A DNA stretch of 64,000 nt from Pseudocercospora fijiensis CIRAD86. Lineage: Eukaryota > Ascomycota > Dothideomycetes > Mycosphaerellales > Mycosphaerellaceae. The stretch is from positions 992,001 to 1,056,000 of the forward strand of contig NW_006921538.1 of assembly GCF_000340215.1 (NCBI RefSeq), in the 5' to 3' direction. The notes beneath the pieces were generated by a model. It had not been told where the DNA came from. It saw only the letters and a list, made by a program, of their open reading frames with translations, and made no database searches. The position numbers and the translations under genes were made by a program. Positions 54,650-64,000 of the stretch are shown one piece after another (within the stretch, counting starts at the first letter, position 1; every line of letters begins with the position of its first letter).

Positions 54650-55857
54650 TCATCTCGATTTGCACCGCTTCGTGACTTTGACTTTGGGTATTTGATCTTC
54701 GCTCTGGTTTCGGGGACTCAGACTTAGTCGATGATCCTTTCCGTGAAACAAGTGCAGACCAACATCTGTAGCAGAATCGGAGTAGCCATGTCCCGGCTCG
54801 CCTGGTAGCGGTAATCTCATGCTGCCCTCTTCGATGAGACCAGCATTTTTCATGAGGTCGAAGAAGACAGCCTCGCTTTCGTGTCGAGTCTTTGTGCACA
54901 CACAAATGACAGCTTTCGGCGATCGCACGATGAGAGAGACCAGTATTCCAACCAGCGGCTCTAACGTGTCAGTATTGTAGGTGCATTCGGAAACGATGAT
55001 CAAGTCGTTCTTTCTGCTCTCCAGATTTTGCGGCAGAGGCTCCAACCAGTTAAGTGCCTGAAATCTTACTTTCGACGACATGGCTGCATTACAGCGTTCG
55101 ATGTTGGCCTCGACCAGTTCAGTGACCTCATCCAGGTCCGTAAGCAAGATGTCACAATCCGGAATGGCTTGCGCGACACTGATGCCGACAGTGCCACAAC
55201 CACAACCAAGCTCGATGGCATTGAGTCTTCGATAGGCAGCTTGCAGCAGCACGTACTCCAGAAGTGGGAGTGTGTGCTGGCTTTGTAGCGAGAGGGTCTG
55301 GTCGATATGGTGGGCCAGGGCCTGGCTGCCATCCCAGAGGTGCCTTGCGATGCTGTCACCCGCATCCTCAAGCAGCGACAGCTGTCTCTCCATGACATTG
55401 GTGAACCTTCGTTCCACTCTCCAGCCCGAAGAAAATTGGCCTTTGGTGGGGTTCAGCGCGCCGCTCCAAGCATCGACAAAGGGAGGCACATAACCACATC
55501 CTGCCGACTGATGTCCTCTCACGGCAACGTGTATGCACGCCGGCCATTCTATGTCCTGCCGCGACAGATCAATGGACAGATTGACCGATCGTGCTCCCGC
55601 CTCCCATTGCAGCCTTTTCCTCAAGTATATGTCCCCATCTTCGGGCGTGTCGCGCAGAGAGGCTATCAATTCGAGGTGGTTGGGATAGAACGTCTCTCCC
55701 AGATCGGTGGTGAGGGTCAGGACGGCTTTGAGGGTGACGGTGCCGCGATCCACAGTGACTGTGGGTGTCTTCAAGAAGCGAACTGCAGCTCTCGATCAGT
55801 CGGATGTCGTCGCCCAGCCTCTACTTCAGCACGCGCCGCCCACATACCGTAATGCAT
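54650..55857 (-). CDS. METTL21-like protein methyltransferase (Methyltransf_16 type)
   Basis: Two exons, 55857-55848 (10 nt: Met-His-Tyr plus one base) and 55782-54650, give 380 residues; the 65-bp intron has GTATGT and GCAG borders. The long frame itself lacks an ATG (it would start with TTG at 55774), so the mini-exon is the best explanation. The class I SAM-dependent fold is clear: motif I AIELGCGCGTVGISVAQ (about 197), an acidic DILLTDLDE loop, post-I ALNWLEPLP and DLIIVSECTYN (motif II region). This arrangement matches the METTL21/fungal lysine methyltransferase group that modifies ribosomal or chaperone proteins. The N-terminal 150 residues and a basic tail (KVKVTKRCKSR) are extra. The substrate is not predictable. 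Confidence 0.85.
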
Positions 55858-56694
55858 GGCTTTTCCCGCTCCCTCGAGGCACGCCTGCAAGCCACCACGC
55901 GTATGAGAGAGCTGGCGAGCGAGAAGGACGGTGAATTTGCAGGAGAGAGCGGTGTCACGGCTTACGCTCTGGTGCGGGTTCTGGGATAGCGAAGTTTGAG
56001 TAGCAGCTGGCGCCGTCAGCGGTCAGCTCCCACCGACACACGTGAATGGGCATCGCGATGTGCTGTTTCGCAGTTCTGCAAAGGAGAAGGCAAAGGTGCA
56101 GGGCGATCGATCAGCGTCGATGCAGTCCAGGCCCGCACAGACCCGCGAAGACCCTCTCCTCCGCTCGCTCGATGCAAGCCACCGTGCCCACTACTACTCC
56201 GATGATGATGATATCAAAGGCTTGACCGCACGTGGCAGCGAAACGGGCCGTACCTTTCTCCCAAAGCTCCACCTCCATCTTCGCTGTGTCTATTCTATAA
56301 CGGACACCAGATCACGATCCCAAGCTTGGCCTCAAGCAGAATCGGATGGATGCCCGCCGCCGATCGACGATTTTCCGCGAGCCTGTTCTGACCTCACCTC
56401 TTCTCGCTCCCCGACGTTGCATCATGCATGTGGCTCGTTCGGACGAAGCTCACATGACGTTGCAATCTCCTCTCGTGTTATTATTATTCGACCGTAGAGG
56501 CTCAATCACCATCCCGGGAAAACATGGTCCCCTTTTAGCCGGTAACTCGCCCCCTTTCATGCAGTCCCTCCAAAAGCCAGTGTTGGTCAGGGAGATGTCG
56601 CGAATTGCTCTTCATGACTGCAAGACTCTCAACAGACCTCCGCACCCCGAGCGACACCGCGTTTGGCATTCGCGTCTGAATCTACTGAACAATC
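55858..56694. other. Divergent intergenic region
   Basis: Lies between the methyltransferase and sialidase-like start codons; it holds both promoters. No gene is supported despite several short frames. Confidence 0.5.
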
Positions 56695-57989
56695 ATGAGA
56701 CCATGGAAGGCTCTCATGCTGTTCCTTGGCCTGGCAGCAGCAGAGCACCCTCCAGCCGATCAACTATGGCAGGTCAAGCCTGCAATGAACACCAATGACT
56801 TACTCTTCGCCGGATGGCACCAGATCCCTATCGTCAAGGAGATTAAAGTATACAATGGCGTATCGGCCGGCCGCACTTATGCACATCATCCAGAATTGTT
56901 CTATTTGGAGAGCAAGACGTATCTTATCTTTTCGTCTGCTCCAGTGGACGAGGACAGCATGGGACAAGATGTCCGGATCTCAGTCTCCGGGGATGGTGGC
57001 TTGACTTGGAGCGCGAATCGAGTGGTCATGCCAGCAGCGCTTCTGCCGAATCAGACAGATACTAAGAATTTCGAGTACTGGTGCAGTCGCAACATAATCC
57101 AAAGAGCTTGGCAGGCCCTGACATTCGTCCACATCCGAGAATCGGACAAGCTCTACGCCATAGGGCAGGGTGCAAGCGTAGCATGTCCAGGAGACAAACA
57201 GTCTGCTGGGCGCATTGCAGTCCTAATCAACAAAGAACTTGGCTCTGCAGCTGGTGATCCATGCTGGATCGAAAAGAACGAATACACAGGACCTCAGCTT
57301 TTCTCACAGACTGTCTATGGGATCAAATATGGCATGAAAGACTGTGCAGATGCCGAGAAAATCAATGCCATCCTTCGAGAGCCAGATCAAGCACCCGCAT
57401 GGTCTCCATGGCTCTACAACCATAAGGGCCTGTTCTCTTTCAGCTGCACCTCTACTGTAGGTCGTGGCACCTAGTATAGATTGAATTGGCACCAAACCAG
57501 GGCAGTATCAGCCACCTATGGACCTTCTAATGGCGCCGTCGCTTCCAATAGACTATATAGCACCTTCCTATAACGCACTTGTTCACTTTCAGTAGCAGTT
57601 GTCCTTTATAGAATGTAACGAGAGCTGAATACTAGCTGTATAGGCGCCTGTATCCACCGACGGTAACACCCGTATAGGGCTTAGCAGGCAGAATTTGCAC
57701 TTCCCTAAGAATACGACGAATTCTTTGCTTTCTATTATTACTAACAACAGCAACAACGAGGTATATATATACTACGATGCACGCTATAAAATTGTTAAGA
57801 TACGGCGCTTTAATTTGCCGCAAGAATCATTTCGATCCAACACCTCCTCGTTAAACAACAAATCGTACAATTACTATAACTAAATCCACTCCTTAAGCTA
57901 CCTCCGACGATACCTAGTTAGCACCTACTAGCACCCTATCCGCTATATAGGTCGCCTTAATAGACAGCTAGCTTGTTAATACTTAGGAA

Positions 57990-59027
57990 GATATTAGAGA
58001 GAATATTGCCGCCCTATAGGACAATGTAGAGGCCGGTTCTAGCGATAAGGACACCTCTTCTAATAAAGAAGGTCGACTTGTTTAGACAGCTAAGATAGAA
58101 CAAATCCTCCTCGAGAACGTAGCCCTTTAAATAGACCTCAACAACTACCGTAACGGTTAATTAAAGCTATAGGCTCGCGAGGATGTATTGTCTAACGTAT
58201 CTCGTTAAGCAAAGCGGTCTATCTCGTAGAAACAGTGCCGTACGAAGCTACTGTTCTACAAGGCTCTTTACGCTGCCTTTATAGCGCTTAAATACGAGTC
58301 TGGCTTCGGCATTAACTACGACACTAGCACTATTACTGCTAACTCCTTTGTATAGAAGGACTACCTTGCTAAGAAGGTCTATAAGAACGCGAAGCCTCTA
58401 AGAGATTACCCTATACTATACGTTGCCCTCTACGCTACAATCTATAGCAATAAGACCGCTATAGGCAAGGCTTCTAAGGGCGGCGCCAGTGCTTCTAAGA
58501 AACGACTGTCCACTAAAGCCAATAAGAAGGCTAACAAGAAGGCTAAATCCTCGAAGTCTAAGGAGTCTATATCAATTAGTAACAACGAGACCGACAAAGA
58601 GAACTTGCCTCCTACTAAGCCGCAGAAGACTCCCTTAGAAACGGCCTAAACACCGGCGAAACAGGCTACTTTTTAGGACGATAGTATATAGAGCTAGGAC
58701 ATTTATTCCGCCGCTAAGGCGCCTATCACTAGCAACAATACTAAGGGCCCTCGTAGAGGTGCTATCCGCCTTACTAACGCTATTATACAAGGCCTTCTTA
58801 GTATAAGACCCGACATTCTAGTAAAGTTGGCTCTTAACAACCTAAACGACTTCAATCTATCCTATAAGCTCTATAGGGCCTGTAGTAAGGCCTTCCACGA
58901 TGGCTCTAGTAGCGAGTTTGAAGCTAGGTCCTTCTACGAGGGCTCTGTACGCTATAGGCGTACCTAGCTCCGCGAGATTGCCGCTAATAATGGTATAGAA
59001 GAGGATATCGAGAGCGATATCGAATGA
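57990..59027 (+). pseudogene. Harbinger Myb/SANT-like protein relic
   Basis: The coherent plus-strand frame with several TAG stops contains KALYAAFIALKYESGFGINY, then DTSTITANSF and KDYLAKKVYKNAKPLRDYPI. This is the Myb/SANT-like DNA-binding pattern (Trp and charged positions partly replaced by RIP stops). A Lys-rich linker (KKRLSTKANKKANKKAKSSK) and a C-terminal helical domain end at TGA 59025-59027. In Harbinger elements such a protein brings the transposase to the nucleus and the ends. It is inactive here. Confidence 0.75.
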
Positions 59028-59708
59028 ACGAGTTGAGTCGATTAAGCTACTTTCTAGCGATTAGCGCTAGCAAAAGTGATCAATACGATAACGACGAGGC
59101 ACTAAGGCAATAAAGAGAAGCGCGTTTTTAGTAGAGACGAGAGGCCGACTTTCAACAAACCTCGTATGCTAGTATTCAACACTATATGCTTATACTCATT
59201 TGAAATTTATAAGTCATCGAGAACATATCTATTACAAGCTCCGCTCCAATTTTGATATATATCTGACCGTGTATTGTAGTGTTCTAATCGCATATAGATT
59301 TGAACAATTTAGTGTACGTCTCTAGCTTAGCGGTCGGCCTCGAAGCCGACCTTAGCTTAATTTAGCTTAGCTCCGCGGAGGTGTTAGCTGCATTGCTATT
59401 CAAATCCAGTGCACCGATTATGGCCTACTACACTACTAAGACGGCACCTATACTATATATTTATATAACAGCGGAAAGTCTACTTATTACGCGCTCTAAC
59501 CTCGTTTAAAAATCATCTAATTCGGTTAAGGTTTAGGCGTATACTAGCTCCGCGGAGGTAGTGGAAAATCTTCCAAAATAATAACTAACATATGGAAGAA
59601 GCTACTCAGATCTACACTATTTCTATACGAGTTAAGTCGATTGAGCCACTTTCTAGCGATTAGCGCTAGTAAAAGTGCTTAACACGATAACGACAAGGCA
59701 CTAAGGCA
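59028..59708. repeat. 82-bp direct repeat flanking about 517 bp inside the Harbinger element
   Basis: 59028-59109 and 59627-59708 both read ACGAGTT-AGTCGATT followed by TTTCTAGCGATTAGCGCTAG and end in GGCACTAAGGCA. They differ at roughly ten sites, mostly transitions. The intervening sequence contains two further copies of AGCTCCGCGGAGGT, itself palindromic around CCGCGG. Confidence 0.8.
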
Positions 59709-59719
59709 TCTACATTTCC

Positions 59720-60985
59720 TTGCTATTGACTCCCTTCTGCTATATAGCTAATCTACGGCTATTAAGCTCAATTAAATAGTCTTGCTACATCTTCCTTGCA
59801 CACTTAGTACGCTAGGCGCTTATCTTCTTATTCTTAGTAGAGGCTGTTTAACTGAGCGTCCAAGTAGCGCGCCTTCTACTGCCTAACCGGACCTCTTCGT
59901 TATAGAGCGGCTCCTCGTTATTCTAGCGCTTGAACTCATTAGCAATCAGCTCGTCCGATAGATTAGTCCGGCGGATGAAGTTATGCAGGTATACTAGGCT
60001 ATAAACAAGAGCCGTCTGTATCTCTATGTCGAAGGCAGGTCTATTAGTGTTACGAAGGATCTTAAAGCGCTCCTTTAGCATACTAAACGTACGCTCGACA
60101 ACGTTACGTAGACTCGAGTGCCGCAGGTTGAATAGCTCCTATTTATTCTTAGGTCGACGGTTACCGCTTTGCTATTCCTTCAGGTAATAACGTATTGTAC
60201 GGAAGGGCACAACAGTGAGTCGAGTACTCGGATAACTAGCATCTGCGAGATAGTATTTGTTGTCCGGACAATTAGTACTAAAGCCCTCCATCTCTCGAGC
60301 GTATAGCAACACCCTCGCGTCGTTTATAGAGCCCTCCTATCTAGCAAGGACATAAGTAAACAGCATATTAAAGTCTACGACTGCTAGCACATTCTGCGAT
60401 ATAGAGCCCTTCCTATTACGCTATAGCAACTGCTCATTGCGAGGCATATAAGCAATAATGTAGCTGCTATCTAGGGCTCCGATACAATCCTTAAACTAAG
60501 GGAAGAATTTGCCTGTTCTACGGCTGTTTGTTAAGCTCATTATCTTTATAGGAGTACTATTATAATCCGGCTCTTTAATAACCTCATTATACAGCTTAAG
60601 CAAAGCAGCAAGAACAGCATAGAATAACTTATAGACTGTCGCCTTAGACCTATTAAATACAAGGTCTATCTGCCGGAAGCTAAAGGATAGCGACACGACT
60701 ATAAGGAAGTGCATTAAACGCTCGGCCGCAGTAAGGTGCTTTGTTAGCTGCAAACCCTTCTTATAAAGGGCATTAAGTAAGGCTATAAAGGTGTCCTTAT
60801 TTAACCGACAGTTCTCGTATAGCTTCCTCTTATTAGATAATAGCTCGGCGGCCTTATTGTAGCTATTGTCGGTATGCGTGTACTCGCGGCGGTCTAACTC
60901 TTCTTTATAGTATTGCGCTATAGCAATACAGCTTGCGAGGGCGGCTATGCGCTGCTAGGTGCTAGTATCTATTACGGAGGGTCGG
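59720..60985 (-). pseudogene. Harbinger DDE transposase relic
   Basis: The minus-strand frame is nearly continuous, with about ten stops. A helix-turn-helix-like segment LSFRQ-type (SFSFRQIDLVFNRSKATVYK) lies near 60670. The catalytic core has FKDCIGALDSSYIIAYMP (first Asp), GSINDARVL (second Asp) and YYLADASYPSTR. ELFNLRHSSLRNVVERTF follows with the catalytic Glu, then SMLKERFKILRN. Order and spacing match the DDE_Tnp_4 family used by PIF/Harbinger. Stops fall at Gln/Trp codons. A partial open stretch at 60496-60753 is part of this relic, not a separate gene. Confidence 0.85.
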
Positions 60986-61947
60986 TTTTGCTTAATACAC
61001 TACTAAGACTTGTTAAGTTGAAGAATGTGCTAAGAATACTATCGACGAAGAAGCGACGGTGTGTCCGAGCTATATTGTAGGTTATATAGGGGTGATATGT
61101 AGCAGTAGGAGGTTGAATTCCACCCGAAGGTATATAGCTCGAAATTGGGCTTCTACACGCCAAGCCCTTATACAAACCACGACTGTAGGTCGCAACACTC
61201 TACTATAGGTTCAAACAACACCTACATACGACAGAAGAAGGTGATATTAATAAACTTGTTCTCTTACAGATACGGAAGGTCGATATTGGCTACAGTTGTT
61301 CACTTACAGTGGCAGCGGCTATTGACACTACCTGCAGCGGAGGTGTAGCCAAAAGAGAACAGGCCCTAAGCTCTACGCTGCTGATGATATCCACAATATG
61401 CAGGAGCCGACCCACGCGGTTCGCTCCGCATCATCAACCGGAGGCTACTGGCAGAGATTCTGGCGAGACATTTCACCTACCAGCAACACGCATGCCGTCT
61501 GGATCGAATACAACGAAGATTTGTTAGGGAAAGGCTGGTATCCATACACATTGTCCCAGCACGGGAACAAGATCTACAAGACCAACATCCCCGATGCCAA
61601 GACGAAGCAGTATCTAGGACGTATCACTCCAAGTGGTGATCGTTACCTGATACACAACCCCGTGTACAGAGATGACTTGAGTCGCCAGCCTCTGACCATA
61701 GCCATGTCTCGAGAATCCCGCGCTACTGGCGTGCAGCAGGCGTATCGTAGTATCGGTGTTCTACGAACCAATGCGAGCACTGTGATCGCGCCGGAGACGA
61801 GAGACAGGTATAAGAATCATGGGTTTAGCTATCCGACAGCTGTACAAGTAGAAGGTAGTTTGATTGTCGCGTACAGTGAGAATAAGGAGAATATTTGGGT
61901 CAGTGTAGTGAAGATACAGGATCTGCCTGAAGAGTTGTCTACATAAT

Positions 61948-62544
61948 CTAGTAAGCACCAAGCAGCCGTGCAAGCAAGCCTATCAAGCCAGCCCACATCC
62001 CGAATGCGAGACCTCGCAATATCAGATAATTCCGCCTCGCATGTATAGGTGCATGTTTGTCCTGACTGACTTCCCGTCTCAACTCTCGTATCGTCTTCTT
62101 CAATCCTCTCTCCCTCCTCCTCAACATCTCCATCTTACCCTCGCCTGCATGTAAAGCAATAGCCATAGTCTTCGAATGATCACCATTACTAAAGGCATCT
62201 ACATTCACATGCGTCCTAGTATATTTCTCCATCGTCCTCTGGAGCTGTTCGTAGTGTTCGAGGCAGTCCTGTTTCTTGCCTACGAGATTGAAGAGGTAAT
62301 TGTTGTAGAGATATCCTCCTGCTTCGCGGTTTATCGTCTGGCATGATAAGAGAAGAGCGGTCGGAATCCTTTCATTTGTGATGCAGAGGAGTGTGCTTGG
62401 GGATGCTTGGACGTAGATTTGTCGGCCTGGTGGGAAGGCGTGTTGGTAGATTAGGTAGCGGATGTCGTAGGGAAGGCCGAGGAGGGTTAGTCTTGAGGCA
62501 GGCTCTGCAGATTGGCTGCTCCTTTTCATTATGAGGCGGCGCAT
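61948..62544 (-). CDS. 2EXR/F-box-like domain protein with C-terminal membrane segment
   Basis: 198 residues. Residues 17-45 (RLTLLGLPYDIRYLIYQHAF, then PPGRQIYVQ) match the short 2EXR/F-box-like motif common in fungal proteins of unknown function. It is followed by TALLLSCQTINREAGGYLYNN, the second conserved block of that group. A charged helix (MLRRRERGLKKTIRELRREV) and a terminal hydrophobic segment (LAFGMWAGLIGLLARLLGAY) suggest tail-anchoring. Two start Mets five codons apart are possible. The gene converges on the sialidase-like gene with only one base between the stop codons. Confidence 0.65.
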   Translation of the reverse strand: MRRLIMKRSSQSAEPASRLTLLGLPYDIRYLIYQHAFPPGRQIYVQASPSTLLCITNERIPTALLLSCQTINREAGGYLYNNYLFNLVGKKQDCLEHYEQLQRTMEKYTRTHVNVDAFSNGDHSKTMAIALHAGEGKMEMLRRRERGLKKTIRELRREVSQDKHAPIHARRNYLILRGLAFGMWAGLIGLLARLLGAY

Positions 62545-63817
62545 GTCGTGAGTGTGGGTTGCGGAGAGTCGACGGACAGTGTGGGTGATGCCTGAAGATA
62601 AGTAGAGCCGATGGAATTGGGAAAAGCTGATGCCTTGAGGCAGATTTGGACAGCTGTGTCGATATACTGTACCTACATATTGCTTCGCAGGAGTCTAGTG
62701 AGTGTCCATGCATATTATTGTGGCTATGGCATGATAGGATGGAATCTATGCCGTTGCGATGGCACTTGCTAGCGGCGCTGGGTGCTGATTCAGCTCGCCA
62801 AGAACCACGCTCCGGACCTCATCGTTCTCCTGAGCAGCTGCTCTCCTCTCAATCGCGCTCGAGATCACCTTTGCACACGATTGCCTCGATCGCTTGTCGA
62901 ATCTATACCAATACCTCCCCTTGAATAACTTGATTGTATCGCTTACAGAATTGGGTGCGATTTTAGAGCCAGATGCCTTCAACCCATCGAACTGATTTCG
63001 ACGGCCCTCCCGAACGCTGCCTCAAACTTATGAGATATGACCCTCTCCAGGCACCCTCTCGGCACTCTCAGGAGTTTCTGATTCGATTAGAGTCCACCGC
63101 GTTGACCGGATTTTGACCTTCGTGGGAAGTAAGGATGTCTTTGGCCGCTTGACTTCCGAAAGAGAAACCACTCTGGGCGGCTCAAGTCCATGAGGTACTT
63201 GGGAGGCTGAACGCCGCGTAGAAGAAAAAGTCAGGATGTGACAATTCAATGCCTTCCTGCTGCAATTTGCCATTCGGCACAGCACTCGCTGATCGCAGTC
63301 AATGTTCCAAAACTCGGGCGGCCCAGATCATCCCCGAGCAGACCAGACAGTGCTGTAAGAGACCAAGCTGCAGAGCTTTCTCAACACAGGAAAGCTTCGA
63401 TCTCGACGGAGAAGCTGGATATGGCGTCTGTGATGTAGTGGCACGCTGGACGCACGGTTCTTTGCGCCAGATCTTACTTTCCCTTCCTCTGATTTTACCC
63501 TGTCCAAGACTTGGCCTCGATGGTCAACTTCGCCAGTGAAGGGTGCAAAATTGAGGAAATGCGATTCAAGCGGGTCGCATTCAATGCTGAGTCGATGCTC
63601 ATATTTGCTCTTTGTCTTGTGAACACTGAATCCGGTGAGCTATAAAGTGTTTTACAAAGGGTCCACTTTGACCAACCACTTACCACTCACCAATCTTCCT
63701 AGGTACAGAATCTGGGGAAAGCCCTCGGAGCATTCTTCATCCTCGATCGAAACCAGAAGTTTTTCGCCAATTTGTGCAACCTCGGCGCCACGCTCGACGA
63801 CACAGCCCACAGCCAAT
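62545..63817. other. Intergenic; no supported gene
   Basis: Many short frames, none with recognisable protein or convincing splice pattern. Confidence 0.5.
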
Positions 63818-64000
63818 ATGCCGCCAAAGAAGAAATCGCCGCTCGACAAGATGCGGGAGAAGACGAGGATCAGGAATCGAGAAACTAGAGCCCTCCTTCC
63901 AGGATCTGCATTCGACAGGATTACAGATGCAAATGCTGCGCTAAGCACAAGGCCAAAATACACGAGCGATACTGAAGACACTCCCAGCAAGACAAGCATG
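63818..64000 (+). CDS. Start of a hypothetical gene, truncated by the window edge
   Basis: Open from ATG 63818 to the end of the window (61 codons). The product starts MPPKKKSPLDKMREKTRIRN and stays basic, then Ser/Thr-rich (SDTEDTPSKTSM). The PKKK/KMREKTRIR cluster resembles a nuclear signal. The opposite-strand frame over the same bases is hydrophobic but lacks upstream context. No family can be named. Confidence 0.4.
   Translation, partial: MPPKKKSPLDKMREKTRIRNRETRALLPGSAFDRITDANAALSTRPKYTSDTEDTPSKTSM

Larger units (their letters stand above)
57426..61366. mobile_element. PIF/Harbinger DNA transposon, complete
   Basis: 3941 bp with TIRs beginning GGGCCTGTTCTCTTT (15 bp identical; similarity continues to about 42 bp, differing mainly by transitions) and a TAA duplication at 57423-57425 and 61367-61369. 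Both the GGGCC start and the TWA target fit PIF/Harbinger. It carries the two typical genes in convergent orientation: a Myb/SANT-like protein (plus) and a DDE transposase (minus). Most of the interior is RIP-mutated, whereas the terminal 150 bp or so look less affected. Confidence 0.92.
56695..61946 (+). pseudogene. Secreted sialidase-like (BNR repeat) gene split by a transposon
   Basis: The 5' part, 56695-57425, starts with a signal peptide (KALMLFLGLAAAEHPP). It includes an Asp-box (SGDGGLTW) in a beta-strand-rich setting (TYLIFSSAP, QDVRISVS). The 3' part, 61370-61946, continues with KLYAADDIHN, then YWQRFWRDI and a further propeller-type region ending in LPEELST. A Harbinger transposon with its TAA duplication sits exactly between them. 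Leaving it and one TAA out of account, the two halves are in the same frame with no stop (435 codons). The family comprises six-bladed propellers acting on sialic acids or related sugars, or merely binding glycans; without clear Arg-triad evidence the activity is open. As it stands the frame ends inside the transposon after about 18 aberrant codons. The 3' end is 1 bp from the stop of the convergent neighbour. Confidence 0.8.

Noticed and set aside
60496..60753. 85-residue minus-strand frame as a separate gene
   Set aside because: It is an unmutated stretch of the Harbinger transposase relic, with coherent sequence continuing in the same frame on both sides.
63652..63999. 115-residue minus-strand hydrophobic frame at the right edge
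   Set aside because: The plus-strand frame from 63818 has a better start and nuclear-protein-like composition; the minus frame shows no family and may be a shadow.

Overview
The window comes from a filamentous ascomycete fungus, most likely a Dothideomycete (an inference from gene content and style, not a proof). The evidence is short 49-68 bp introns with GT/AG (one GC/AG) borders, fungal families (GH76 mannanase, HeLo-like domain, A1 aspartic peptidase, cysteine-rich secreted proteins) and large blocks almost devoid of CA/TG dinucleotides, in which relic coding frames carry TAG stops at former Gln/Trp codons. That is the footprint of repeat-induced point mutation (RIP).

Layout. 1-3900: RIP-mutated relic of a RecQ-type helicase (minus strand) with short tandem repeats. 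4096-5634: one intact HeLo-like domain gene. 5700-11350: a second RIP-mutated block with two unidentified coding relics, hairpin-bearing repeats and a CCTATT-type minisatellite, ending at a 21-bp poly-C tract. 11385-14763: a flavin monooxygenase and a secreted GH76 mannanase, both minus. 15097-25364: a complete nested transposon pair. A Mutator-like element (45-bp TIRs, 9-bp TSD, FAR1-MULE-SWIM transposase relic) is interrupted inside its FAR1 domain by a full-length Ty3/gypsy chromovirus (346-bp LTRs, 5-bp TSD). 27642-56000: a mostly single-copy gene block. It holds an alpha-helical hypothetical gene, a cysteine-rich secreted protein, ER cyclophilin B head-to-head with mitoribosomal uS13m, a SLIP-GC-like nuclear GTPase, an aspartic peptidase with seven cysteine-rich modules, a RING E3 candidate, DNA polymerase delta subunit 2, a peroxisomal 4CL-like acyl-CoA ligase, a secreted repeat protein and a METTL21-like methyltransferase. 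56695-61946: a secreted sialidase-like gene split by a 3.9-kb PIF/Harbinger transposon with a TAA TSD; the two halves are in register once the element is discounted. 61948-64000: a 2EXR/F-box-like gene and the start of a gene running off the window.

The genes do not form one pathway. Housekeeping genes (cyclophilin, uS13m, POLD2) are interspersed with secreted and accessory genes, and transposons sit beside or inside the accessory genes. The most unusual items are the aspartic peptidase with its cysteine-module array; a 2-kb array of about 13 copies of a short conserved core in otherwise diverged spacers (50.0-52.1 kb); the precise transposon split of the sialidase-like gene; and, inside the chromovirus, an apparent self-priming site plus an antisense zinc/coiled-coil reading frame.
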